Of a stretch of 64,000 nucleotides of DNA, positions 11,042 to 18,954 are shown one piece after another. Origin of the DNA: an uncultured Bacillota bacterium (GTDB taxonomy: Bacteria > Bacillota > Clostridia > Lachnospirales > Lachnospiraceae); assembly GCA_949291945.1 (NCBI GenBank), contig CASEXH010000016.1:1-64000 (forward strand). Direction: 5' to 3'. The position numbers and the translations under genes are program-made. Position 1 is the first letter of the stretch, and the number at the start of each line of letters is the position of its first letter. The notes under the pieces are model-generated. The model ran no database searches and was not told the DNA's origin. It saw only the letters and a list, made by a program, of their open reading frames with translations.

Positions 11042-13258
11042 TTACTGTCCCAGGCTTGGCCTGCCATATAATCCGATATTGGACGGGTTGAACGGGTCGT
11101 TTACAACGCCCCTCGCCGTATTCGCCGCATGGACCATCCGCCCGTTTCCGATATAGATCGCCACATGGGAAATATTGCGGAACTCTCCATTATTTTCGTA
11201 GGAATAAAAGATCAGGTCTCCGGGTTCCAGCATATCCTCCGTCACTTCAAGCCCATGTTCCACGATATACTGCCCCTGTGTAGACGCAACAGAGGGCAGA
11301 TTAATGCCGAACTCTGCATAACATCTCTGCACCAGGGAACTGCAGTCATAATACCCTTCTTCGTATCTGTGCTCCTGGCTGTACCGGCATCCGACTTTTG
11401 TAAGTGCAAGATTCGCCACATCACTGCCCACTCCAAAGGACGGGATCTCACTGCGGAAGTCCTCGCTCATGACTTCCCGCAAAAGCTCTTCCTGCTCCTC
11501 TGTCAATTTTCCAAGCTCGATATAGTCCTCATAGTTCATGTTTTTGACATAGCTGCCTCTTCTCGTAACGGAAATGGTATTTTCATCCCCATCTGCCAGA
11601 AAAGCCTCCAAAGTCTGATGGCCCCAGCTGGTGGCTTCTGCATGGCTGTCAAAATAAATATCAAACTGGACGCCGTACCGGTCAAAATTTCCCGTGTCCT
11701 CCACTACATACTCGATTCCGTTCATGATGATATGGGTTCCCAGCGGGACAAAGGGATTGTAGGCGTCCACAGCCAGCGTATGGTCTGCTGTCGGCATTAC
11801 CCCGGAAGCAGTAGGGCCTCCGGACCAGGAACCGCAGCAGATCGGACAGGAACAGTATGCACTTGTCACTACGTTTCCCAAGGATTCTCCTGCCTGGATC
11901 GTCGTAGTCACTGTGGTATTTTCAAACGTATTCATCTCATCGAAGATTTCTTTTAAAAGCTCCTGGTGCTGCTCGTCCATGACCACTCCCAGGTCTCCGG
12001 TGCCGTATTGGACCATATAGACCATAAGGGTATCCATGTAATTGCTCACATAATTCCCATTCTCCTCATGCAGATAGGTGACCCCACCATCTTCTCCTGC
12101 ATTTGCTGTCACACTCTGGTTAAACTCCATGTAATAGCCGCTTAGGACTTCCTGGATAGAAGGCAGTTCGTCCGAAGGATTCTGCATAAACGCCCCTAAG
12201 GGGGAACAATAGAACAGCAGCACGATCACCGCTGCTGCAGACGCAATGATCAGGAGCATTCCGAACAGGGGCGCCAAAAGCGCACCCACATATTTTGCCA
12301 CCTTGACCATGACAGCAGAGGCCTTTATGCGCAGGATATCCTTTGCGGCCTTCCCTAAGCTGTCCTGATTCTCCGAACCTGTCAGTTTATCGATCACATA
12401 CTGTATCTTCCGCTGCCGGACCGCCTGTTTCTTCTGTTTTTCCTTGATCCCCTTCTTCTTTCTGGTTAATTCTTTCTGATACTGTTTACTGCTGATCTTC
12501 CCATCGGTACGCTTTACTTTCAACTTTTTTTCAGCACGCACATATTGTCTGTTTTCTCTAATACGGCTGACAGGATATCCTGTAGTGCTGATAATGGAAA
12601 GGGCTTCATTGGCCTCTTCTCCGCCTTCCACCTGCGTCAGAACCGCTCTTCCGCCCTTTTGTACTCCTTTTCTGACGATCCCGGATTTCCCAGACTGTAT
12701 TTTTGGAGTTTCCGAAAAGGACTGCACCTGTCTGCTTCTTTGAAATCGTTTTTTTGCTTCCCGATTGGAGATCACGCCTGCCTGGTGCATGATATCCGGA
12801 GAGATCGGATCTGCCGGAGCACTGCCTGCCGGCAAGGAAAACTCCCTGCCGGTAAGCAGATGGTTCTTATCCGGAGCAGCTCTCCCGGCTTGTCCCCGGT
12901 CACGGGATTCCCGGATCTTCTTCCCGGACGGATCCTTCACATCCTGCCCTGATCTTTCCACATTCCGTTTTCCGATCTCTTCACGCCGGGGAGACACTGC
13001 AGCCATTTTCTTGTCTTTTTCTGTTTTCTGTATTCCCGCCCGGCTGCTTCTTTTCCACTTTTCAGTTACCAGCCTATCATCATCCGATGAATGATCCCTC
13101 ATCCTTATGTTTCCAGAAAAATCAGAATGGTCTTTCTTATGAAAGAACATCCGGTCTTCTTCTTTTGCAGAGATCAGGTTTTTCTTATGTATAGGGATTT
13201 CAGCTTCTTTTTTAAACTTGATCTCCGGCGCTTTTTCTTTACGGATCTTAATATCCAT
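11042..13258 (-). CDS. Membrane-anchored 3D-domain and NlpC/P60 peptidoglycan hydrolase (VirB1-like role)
   Basis: The 738-residue protein has a long basic cytoplasmic part (about 1-320), one membrane helix (about 325-350), an extracellular spacer, a 3D domain (about 460-550, with AYCSCPICCG, ASGVMPTAD and DTGNFDRYG) and a C-terminal NlpC/P60 domain (about 620-738). The likely catalytic Cys is in YYDCSSLV and the likely His in ISHVAIYIG. Tn916 Orf14-type hydrolases open the cell wall for the conjugation channel, and this gene fills that slot beside the T4SS genes. The frame overlaps the preceding gene by 11 bp. The 3D domain in place of a lysozyme domain is a known variant. Confidence 0.85.
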   Translation of the reverse strand: MDIKIRKEKAPEIKFKKEAEIPIHKKNLISAKEEDRMFFHKKDHSDFSGNIRMRDHSSDDDRLVTEKWKRSSRAGIQKTEKDKKMAAVSPRREEIGKRNVERSGQDVKDPSGKKIRESRDRGQAGRAAPDKNHLLTGREFSLPAGSAPADPISPDIMHQAGVISNREAKKRFQRSRQVQSFSETPKIQSGKSGIVRKGVQKGGRAVLTQVEGGEEANEALSIISTTGYPVSRIRENRQYVRAEKKLKVKRTDGKISSKQYQKELTRKKKGIKEKQKKQAVRQRKIQYVIDKLTGSENQDSLGKAAKDILRIKASAVMVKVAKYVGALLAPLFGMLLIIASAAAVIVLLFYCSPLGAFMQNPSDELPSIQEVLSGYYMEFNQSVTANAGEDGGVTYLHEENGNYVSNYMDTLMVYMVQYGTGDLGVVMDEQHQELLKEIFDEMNTFENTTVTTTIQAGESLGNVVTSAYCSCPICCGSWSGGPTASGVMPTADHTLAVDAYNPFVPLGTHIIMNGIEYVVEDTGNFDRYGVQFDIYFDSHAEATSWGHQTLEAFLADGDENTISVTRRGSYVKNMNYEDYIELGKLTEEQEELLREVMSEDFRSEIPSFGVGSDVANLALTKVGCRYSQEHRYEEGYYDCSSLVQRCYAEFGINLPSVASTQGQYIVEHGLEVTEDMLEPGDLIFYSYENNGEFRNISHVAIYIGNGRMVHAANTARGVVNDPFNPSNIGLYGRPSLGQ

Positions 13259-13802
13259 ACCCGGCCCCCTTCACAAGTTCCAGCTGATACCAGATACTTT
13301 CAAACAGATATCCAAACGCTCTGCTTTCACCTTGAAATCTCGGAGGCATCTGATAAAGCGGTGCTTCTTTTTCATGCAGCTTGCGATACACTTCAGCCAG
13401 ATCTCCCTCAAATCCGGTATAATCTTCTTCTGTCAGGATATAACGGCTGCTGAAGATCACTTCCTCCAGCATATCCCTTTCGATCAGGCCGTCCATATCA
13501 TCCTGTGAGAGAGGCGCCCCCAGTCTTTCATAGGCTTCTTCCCGTATATAGGAGAACCGGTAAAGCTCCCTCTGCCCCGACAGGATTTTTAGGAGCTCCT
13601 GCCCATAAAACACAAAAATGGCATCCGCAGTCAGCAATGCAGATACCATCCGGTTCTCACTTATTCTCTTTGCCTCTTCTTCCGAATCATACTCTTCCCA
13701 ATCTGGAAGCCGAATTATTAATTCCCAGGCATCATATTGAAGTCCATAGGAAGTTTTATATTTTTCATTGATGCCTCTCACCTCCTTCAATCGAATCAGC
13801 AT
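13248..13802 (-). CDS. Hypothetical protein coupled to the PP-loop gene
   Basis: This acidic protein of 184 residues is not recognised. It lacks membrane segments and is rich in Tyr, Glu and Leu. Its ATG (13802) overlaps the TGA of the upstream PP-loop gene as TGATG, and a TTG one codon earlier is possible. Its 3' end overlaps the hydrolase start. The tight coupling suggests that it works with, or is made in fixed ratio to, the PP-loop protein; this is inference only. Confidence 0.6.
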   Translation of the reverse strand: MLIRLKEVRGINEKYKTSYGLQYDAWELIIRLPDWEEYDSEEEAKRISENRMVSALLTADAIFVFYGQELLKILSGQRELYRFSYIREEAYERLGAPLSQDDMDGLIERDMLEEVIFSSRYILTEEDYTGFEGDLAEVYRKLHEKEAPLYQMPPRFQGESRAFGYLFESIWYQLELVKGAGYGY

Positions 13803-14695
13803 CAATAATATAATTCATTGGTCTCTTCATCCAGAAACATTTTATACTGTCCCGGCATCGTGCGGTCCTCCATCCACCATTTAAAAACGTGTTCTGCATC
13901 GATCCATCCTCCGGTAGAATCGTCTTTCCCCTCCTGCTTCCGCACAAGGAGCATTTTTTCAAATGCCTTTTTATATGCCCGTTCATAAGTGGGATAAAGG
14001 GCAAATTCCCGGTACCGGGATTTCCCCGCCATGGGGCAGCCGATACAGCCCACTCGGAAGAATCCCTTCTCATACAGTGGATTGACTGGTATCTTCTCTG
14101 AGCGGATATAATCCCATACATCATGGTCGCTCCAGTCTATGATCGGGTTGCAGATATGCTTGCTCCGTATCCGGCAGGATTCAAACAGCTGACGCCTGTC
14201 GTCATTATCGTTGTTCAGGATGATCTTCTTCCCTTTCTCTCTGGCAAAAGATTCATAGATCCCCCTGCCTTTCTTCCTCTTTTGGCTTTCTGCCCACCGT
14301 ACCCCGGTAGTCAGGAACCGGTTTTCACCGCTCCGTTCCTTTAAGATCTCGCAGCAGTACCTTGCAAGTCGGGTGGGCGGGATCTTCTTTTGCGGGATCA
14401 GGCTCCACATGGTCACACGCTTTCCCTTATAAAAAGGATAATTGACCGTACATGGAACGCCTTCCTCTTCTGCCTGTCGGAAGCGCTCCCGGATATAATA
14501 GATTGTCTCGGGAGCGTCTGCTGTCGTCAGGTTATGTATCAGTTCATAAGGCACGCCGGACCTCCTGACAAGCTCCCGGCATACCGCACTGTCTTTTCCG
14601 CCGCTGTCCGTGACTACAAGGGGTTTCCCATAATACCCCAGCGCCATCTCGCTTGCGGACTGGATCCTTTTGATCGCTGTTTTCTCTAAATCCAA
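13802..14695 (-). CDS. PP-loop (PAPS reductase/DndC-like) protein with an iron-sulfur type cysteine set
   Basis: The 297-residue protein begins its domain with the PP-loop SGGKDS (residues 31-36), as in adenosine-phosphosulfate reductases, sulfurtransferases and DndC. Cysteines C114-C115 and C217-x2-C220 (RYCCEIL and GCIGCPMAGK) match the four-cysteine [4Fe-4S] layout of APS-reductase and DndC-type enzymes. The function in mobile elements is unknown; nucleotide activation linked to sulfur transfer is inferred. The TTG start has no clear ribosome site, while GGGAGG lies about 45 nt upstream. No DndB, D or E homologue is nearby, so a full phosphorothioation system is not supported. Confidence 0.8.
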   Translation of the reverse strand: MDLEKTAIKRIQSASEMALGYYGKPLVVTDSGGKDSAVCRELVRRSGVPYELIHNLTTADAPETIYYIRERFRQAEEEGVPCTVNYPFYKGKRVTMWSLIPQKKIPPTRLARYCCEILKERSGENRFLTTGVRWAESQKRKKGRGIYESFAREKGKKIILNNDNDDRRQLFESCRIRSKHICNPIIDWSDHDVWDYIRSEKIPVNPLYEKGFFRVGCIGCPMAGKSRYREFALYPTYERAYKKAFEKMLLVRKQEGKDDSTGGWIDAEHVFKWWMEDRTMPGQYKMFLDEETNELYY

Positions 14696-14755
14696 TAAAA
14701 AAGGAGTGCAGATATCTTTTACCCGGCCGGAACTCCACCTCCCTTCTTTCTGTGA

Positions 14756-16105
14756 TCATCTCATTTTTGGTTCATATCCGTTTTTCGCATATTCTTCCAC
14801 GGTCATGCCATATCCTTCTGCTTCCGCTTTGATCTCTTTCATGACATGCTCCCGGTATGCGCTTTTTTCTTTTGTTTCCTCGTAATCCCTGATATCCGGC
14901 ATGACAGGCAGGTCTCCTCCCTGGTTCAACGCACGTCTGCTTTCCTGGATAAATGCCAGCATATCCCTCTGATATTCCTTTCGTGCTTCCTGCCGGTCTG
15001 TCACCACCGGGATCTCTTTCTCTGCTTCCTGTTCTTCCAGCAGTGCTTTTTCGATCGCATACAGATTGCAGTGGTATTTTAAATAAGGAAGAAACCCATC
15101 CCGGATATATTCACAGTCCTCCTGCATGGCCCGGCTTCTTTCCTCTCCCATATCTTTCAGCACCTGCCGCCCTTCTTCTGTCTCCAGATAAAATCTTGCG
15201 AACCCTTCAATATGCTCGATCAGGCTTCCGTCCCCGTCCCCGAAATCCTGACAGCCTTCATAAGTAGAAGGTTCCCCGTTGCTCTGATAGTAAATGATAA
15301 ATTTTGTCTTGTCGTATCCTCCGGTGTTGTTCTCCTTGTTTTCTTTCACCCTTGCCCGGTCCAGACGTTCAAAGAGCGGATCTGCCTCTTCTAACGGGAT
15401 CACGTCTCCGTCTTCCAGCTCATAAGTCTCGCTCCAGCAGATAAAGACAAATGGCGGCGTGACCTCCGGCCACCGGACCTGCCCATGTTCCAGCAACCGG
15501 GAAATCTCTTCTGCCTCTGCCCTTGCCCCGTCTGGAAGGACCATATGCCCGGCTTTCAGCCAGGACAGATACTCTTTCCTTCCGTCTTCCGTCAAAAGCT
15601 TCATCATCACTTTTTTCTCCTGCTTTTTTGCGTCCGGGTAAAACTGGGAATAGGAATCCGGGTCGATCTTTCTCTGCAGGGCGTTGATCCGCCTGGCAAG
15701 TTCTGAGGCTTCTATGGTGATCCCGTCTTTTTTCAGGAGCCCGCAGCTGTCCACAACGGTAATATCTTCTCTTGCCTTTGCCAGCTCTTTCACTATTTTT
15801 AGGATCTGCGGATACCGGCTGATCCCGTGGCTGTCCCCCAACAGATCCAGATCCACGGTCTTTCCCATAAGCAGAGGAAAATCCTGCAGAAATCCGTTTT
15901 CTTCCGGATCGGAAACGTGGATACCGATACCTTTTCCCGCATTCAGGCGGTCTGCAGGGATCTCGTCATAATATTTCAAAGCCTCTTTTAAAGTACCCAG
16001 CCCGTCCCTGTATTCCCCGTAACGGACAAATTCCATACATTCGGCAGTATAGAAGGTGATCTCAATGTGACTGGCGGCATTCTCGCCCATCTTACTTTTT
16101 TCCAC
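14756..16105 (-). CDS. Element protein with a large-polyvalent-protein-associated-like domain
   Basis: The 449-residue soluble protein starts at a GTG with AGGAGGG upstream. Residues about 215-285 (FICWSETYELEDGD ... GYDKTKFIIYY) resemble the LPD25-type domain often fused to large polyvalent proteins of phages and ICEs. The N-terminal part (about 10-110) looks like a YodL/DUF4316-type region. These domains are thought to be injected or transferred accessory proteins, but no activity is known. The gene is followed closely by the PP-loop gene. The family call is from memory of motif patterns. Confidence 0.55.
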   Translation of the reverse strand: MEKSKMGENAASHIEITFYTAECMEFVRYGEYRDGLGTLKEALKYYDEIPADRLNAGKGIGIHVSDPEENGFLQDFPLLMGKTVDLDLLGDSHGISRYPQILKIVKELAKAREDITVVDSCGLLKKDGITIEASELARRINALQRKIDPDSYSQFYPDAKKQEKKVMMKLLTEDGRKEYLSWLKAGHMVLPDGARAEAEEISRLLEHGQVRWPEVTPPFVFICWSETYELEDGDVIPLEEADPLFERLDRARVKENKENNTGGYDKTKFIIYYQSNGEPSTYEGCQDFGDGDGSLIEHIEGFARFYLETEEGRQVLKDMGEERSRAMQEDCEYIRDGFLPYLKYHCNLYAIEKALLEEQEAEKEIPVVTDRQEARKEYQRDMLAFIQESRRALNQGGDLPVMPDIRDYEETKEKSAYREHVMKEIKAEAEGYGMTVEEYAKNGYEPKMR

Positions 16106-16133
16106 ACATGCCCTCCTTTCAAGATTCCAGGCA

Positions 16134-16170
16134 ATAAAAAAAGCACTACCACACTCAGCGGTAATGCTTC
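16134..16170 (-). terminator. Rho-independent terminator after the HepT-like gene
   Basis: On the minus strand AAGCATTACC pairs with GGTAGTGCTT (one G-U) and is followed by seven Ts. It separates the toxin-antitoxin genes from the 449-residue gene downstream. Confidence 0.85.
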
Positions 16171-16183
16171 TTATCCGAAAACT

Positions 16184-16588
16184 CTAAAGAGTTTCCCATT
16201 TTTGGTTTAAATATGGTTCTAACATCTGTAAAATCTTTTCTGCTTTTTCGAATTGCTCCTTCGCCATTTCTCTCGATACTATGGCAAAATCCTCATAATC
16301 TGCTTTCTCCCGCAGCCGGTAACAGGTAGCGACCAGTTTGGAAATGGACTTATCAAAGATCCCTTCTTTTACATAAGTATGGTTAAAATAAGCAATCACG
16401 CCAGAGTGCTTGCTGGAATCAAACTGGTCAAGTGCGGTAACAGCACGCAGGCCGTGAAAAACAGCATAATAGGATCGGTTTACGGAAGACTTAAACTGTC
16501 CGACCTGTAATAACACTTTTGCCGCTTCCAGATTTTCTTCTGCACAGGAGAAACGGTACTGGGATAAATCTTTTACGCTGCCTTCCAT
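16184..16588 (-). CDS. HEPN-domain protein, HepT-like toxin
   Basis: The 134-residue all-helical protein has the HEPN signature R-x6-H (RSYYAVFH, about residues 41-48), seen in HepT ribonucleases. In HepT/MntA (type VII) systems the HEPN protein cleaves RNA until it is AMPylated by the MntA partner. The start at 16588 is chosen because AAGGAGGGG precedes it; an upstream in-frame start at 16642 lies inside the partner gene. It overlaps the MntA-like gene by 16 bp, the normal coupled order. It probably stabilises the element. Confidence 0.8.
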   Translation of the reverse strand: MEGSVKDLSQYRFSCAEENLEAAKVLLQVGQFKSSVNRSYYAVFHGLRAVTALDQFDSSKHSGVIAYFNHTYVKEGIFDKSISKLVATCYRLREKADYEDFAIVSREMAKEQFEKAEKILQMLEPYLNQKWETL

Positions 16589-16899
16589 AATACGATCCCC
16601 TCCTTCGTCACATTCTGGTAGAACGGCGTTACCCCTTCCCACTTACGGAAAGTGTCATAATTGATATCAATGACAGAAAAAACCTTATCATATTTCAAAT
16701 TCATATCTGCTACAAAGTCAGAAAGCTTATCTTCCATCTCTGCATCCATTTCGTTTTTTATGAGGATCGCCACATCTACATCGGATTCTTCTGTATTGGT
16801 TCCACGGGCTACGGAGCCGTAGAGAATGATCCGCACAACAGACGGCTTCATGATCGCAAGGATTCCGTCAACTAATTCATCTAAGATCTTAATATCCAT
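16573..16899 (-). CDS. MNT-type nucleotidyltransferase, MntA-like antitoxin
   Basis: The 108-residue protein carries the exact GS-x10-D-x-D motif (GSVARGTNTEESDVDV) of minimal nucleotidyltransferases. MntA AMPylates the HEPN toxin to silence it. The start at 16899 has AGGAGG 8 nt upstream; an earlier in-frame ATG at 16938 has none. It overlaps the HepT-like gene and has an AbiEi-like gene about 110 bp upstream. Confidence 0.85.
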   Translation of the reverse strand: MDIKILDELVDGILAIMKPSVVRIILYGSVARGTNTEESDVDVAILIKNEMDAEMEDKLSDFVADMNLKYDKVFSVIDINYDTFRKWEGVTPFYQNVTKEGIVLWKAA

Positions 16900-17010
16900 A
16901 GGCAGCCTCCTTTTTTTCATTATACCTAAAATATGCAAAAACAGTCAACGCACAGATGATGGTTTTCTTATTCCTGCCAGAACTTCTGAGGATATTCTTC
17001 AGCGGTTTTT

Positions 17011-17421
17011 CTATTCTTCATAATATACTTTTGCCCAGCTGCTGTATTTTTCAAACCGTTCTTTCAGATATCCCGGGATTGCCAGCCCTTTAAAGGTGTT
17101 CCCGGACTCTTCATAATAGTTTGCCAGGCTTTCCGTGATGATCTGTTCATCCCCGTCCTGCTCCAGCAGATCCACGATCGTCTGGTTTATCGTGGTACAC
17201 AGCAGACCGCAGCGCATTTCATATTCGATCTGCTCGAAAGAACCTACGATAATCTGTTCCGTTCCTTCCACATCCTGCTTCTTCTTAACGTAGATCTGTA
17301 CCGTGTTTCTCTGCCCGCCATTTGTCAGCCCCAGATAATCGGCCGCTGTATCACGGGCAAGGATACATTCGCATTGTCCCAAAAGCTGGCGCAGATATTT
17401 ATTATAGGTAAATACAGTCAT
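17011..17421 (-). CDS. AbiEi-like antitoxin domain protein, lacking the usual N-terminal winged helix
   Basis: The 136 residues resemble the C-terminal domain of AbiEi-type (type IV) antitoxins: a buried helix (RDTAADYLGLTNGG), a YVKKK strand and a TINQTIVDLL segment. Full-length family members begin with a winged-helix DNA-binding domain, which is absent here. No AbiEii toxin is adjacent; the next gene is the MntA-like nucleotidyltransferase. The start at 17421 follows GGAAGG. The family call is moderate. Confidence 0.5.
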   Translation of the reverse strand: MTVFTYNKYLRQLLGQCECILARDTAADYLGLTNGGQRNTVQIYVKKKQDVEGTEQIIVGSFEQIEYEMRCGLLCTTINQTIVDLLEQDGDEQIITESLANYYEESGNTFKGLAIPGYLKERFEKYSSWAKVYYEE

Positions 17422-17468
17422 AAGACACCTTCCTTTGGGAAAAATTATACCTGTAAAAAGCAACTATA

Positions 17469-17981
17469 TCAACGGGTTCTTTCCTTTTCAGGCATCGGTT
17501 TCTCCGCCACCTCTTCCGCATAATTCTGTTCTTTTTTTATTATATTCTCATTTTCCCGAAAGCTGTAATACTCATTCCCGGCAACGATAACGTGATCCCT
17601 CACCGGGATCCCCATAAGTTCCCCGGCTTCCAGCAGTCTTTTGGTAACACGGCAGTCCTCACGGCTGGGGGCACAGCTTCCTGATGGGTGGTTGTGGAGC
17701 AGTATGATCCCGTATGCATTTGACAGGATCGCCGACTTGAACACTTCACGGGGATGGGCCAGCGCTGTATTCAGTGTGCCTACGCTTACTACATTCATAT
17801 TGATCACCTGGTTATTCGTCCTCAGGTTCAGGACACAGAAAAGCTCCCGGTCATATGCCTGCAGTTCCTTCCCCATAAGTTTAAACACCGCTTCGGGAGA
17901 TGACAGTTTGCTGCTGCTGAAAAGAGGCGGCTCGTCTACCAGGCGGATACTGACTACTTTTAATTCATTCATTTGTTCCAT
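17469..17981 (-). CDS. RadC/JAB-domain protein of mobile elements
   Basis: The 170-residue protein has the JAB1/MPN metal site: HNHPSG with a downstream Asp (SREDCRVTKRL). RadC-like proteins are common on ICEs and phages; the name is historical and no DNA-repair activity has been firmly shown. The N-terminal HhH domain of chromosomal RadC is missing, as is usual for mobile copies. GGGGAGAG lies before the ATG. A 38-codon ORF overlaps its start. Confidence 0.85.
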   Translation of the reverse strand: MEQMNELKVVSIRLVDEPPLFSSSKLSSPEAVFKLMGKELQAYDRELFCVLNLRTNNQVINMNVVSVGTLNTALAHPREVFKSAILSNAYGIILLHNHPSGSCAPSREDCRVTKRLLEAGELMGIPVRDHVIVAGNEYYSFRENENIIKKEQNYAEEVAEKPMPEKERTR

Positions 17982-18081
17982 CTGTACTCTCTCCCCACGT
18001 CACTTCCAAAGAGACTCCTTCCGGAAGAAACGCCAGTAATAATAAGAACTGCTGAAAGGTCATTTCTCTGTTTTCATTCAT
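17965..18081 (-). CDS. Possible 38-residue small protein
   Basis: An ATG-started frame fills the gap between the coiled-coil gene and the RadC gene and overlaps the latter by 17 bp. It encodes a short leucine-rich helix (FQQFLLLLAFL) with an acidic tail. AGGGA lies 4 nt before the ATG, which is weak. The overlap geometry favours a real coupled gene, but there is no homology support. Confidence 0.35.
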   Translation of the reverse strand: MNENREMTFQQFLLLLAFLPEGVSLEVTWGESTDGTNE

Positions 18082-18087
18082 GTTTCC

Positions 18088-18882
18088 CTATGCCCGCACC
18101 TCCTGTGTCCGTTTTGGCGTTGCAGACTCCATATTTGCAGACGCCCGCAATTCTTTTATGATCTCCTGTGTTGAGGGCACTCTTTCATTTTCCCTGGCAG
18201 ACAGCTGGAAATGCAGGACGTGGCCTCTGGCCCGGAGCAGGTTCTGCTTCATGCCGGCGATCAGCTCCCTGCAGAACTCCATGCTTCTTTCTATCTTAGC
18301 CAGTATCCCTTTTGAACGGTCCGCTTCCTCCACAGGCTCTGTTTCCCTGCCGCGTATGATATTGCCAAGATTCTTGAAATGCCCCTTCATCTCCTGTATT
18401 TCCCCGGCAGCCCGCTCTATCTTTTCCTGTCCCCGGCTCATTGCTTCCTCCGACCTGCTCAAAGAAACCTCCAGGCGGCCCAGGCCCTCCTGGATATGTG
18501 CCATGTCCAGGGCATGGTCCAAAGCCTGTATCCCCTTCTTTTTACATACCGATACAGCATTCTGGATCTGCGCTGAGAACTCGTTTTTTACATCTTTCGC
18601 ATATTTCCAGGCATTCTGCATGGAATCACGCACTGCCAGCTGGATATTTTCAAGCTTTGCTTTTAATGTCTGGTCCTGCATTTCCTCGATCTGGTCCCGG
18701 AGATAATCCACTTCCTCTATTGCGTCTTTCAGGTCTCTCTGGAGGCCTGCTATATAGTCATATAACCGCTCCATATCCTCTGCCTGGTTCTTTTTCCCTC
18801 CGTCTCGCACTTCTTCAAAGAAGTTTTTTAAATGTTCCTGTTCTCCCAAAGGTACAGACAAACTTTCTTCCACATAGCTCAC
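18088..18882 (-). CDS. Coiled-coil hypothetical protein of the transfer operon
   Basis: The 264-residue protein is almost entirely alpha-helical, with long heptad-rich stretches (about residues 30-75 and 130-220) and no membrane segment. A GTG start with AGGA upstream is used. It lies directly downstream of VirB4. Proteins of this kind in related elements have no known function; a structural or scaffold role near the channel is only a guess. Confidence 0.6.
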   Translation of the reverse strand: MSYVEESLSVPLGEQEHLKNFFEEVRDGGKKNQAEDMERLYDYIAGLQRDLKDAIEEVDYLRDQIEEMQDQTLKAKLENIQLAVRDSMQNAWKYAKDVKNEFSAQIQNAVSVCKKKGIQALDHALDMAHIQEGLGRLEVSLSRSEEAMSRGQEKIERAAGEIQEMKGHFKNLGNIIRGRETEPVEEADRSKGILAKIERSMEFCRELIAGMKQNLLRARGHVLHFQLSARENERVPSTQEIIKELRASANMESATPKRTQEVRA

Positions 18883-18954
18883 CTCTTTCCTAAATAAATC
18901 TGCGGATAAAAGAGAATATTGGACACCTCAGTCTGGCATTCCTCCCGATGTGTC

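Noticed and set aside
13802..14695. A complete Dnd phosphorothioation system
   Set aside because: Only a DndC-like protein is present; no cysteine desulfurase, DndB, DndD or DndE is found nearby.
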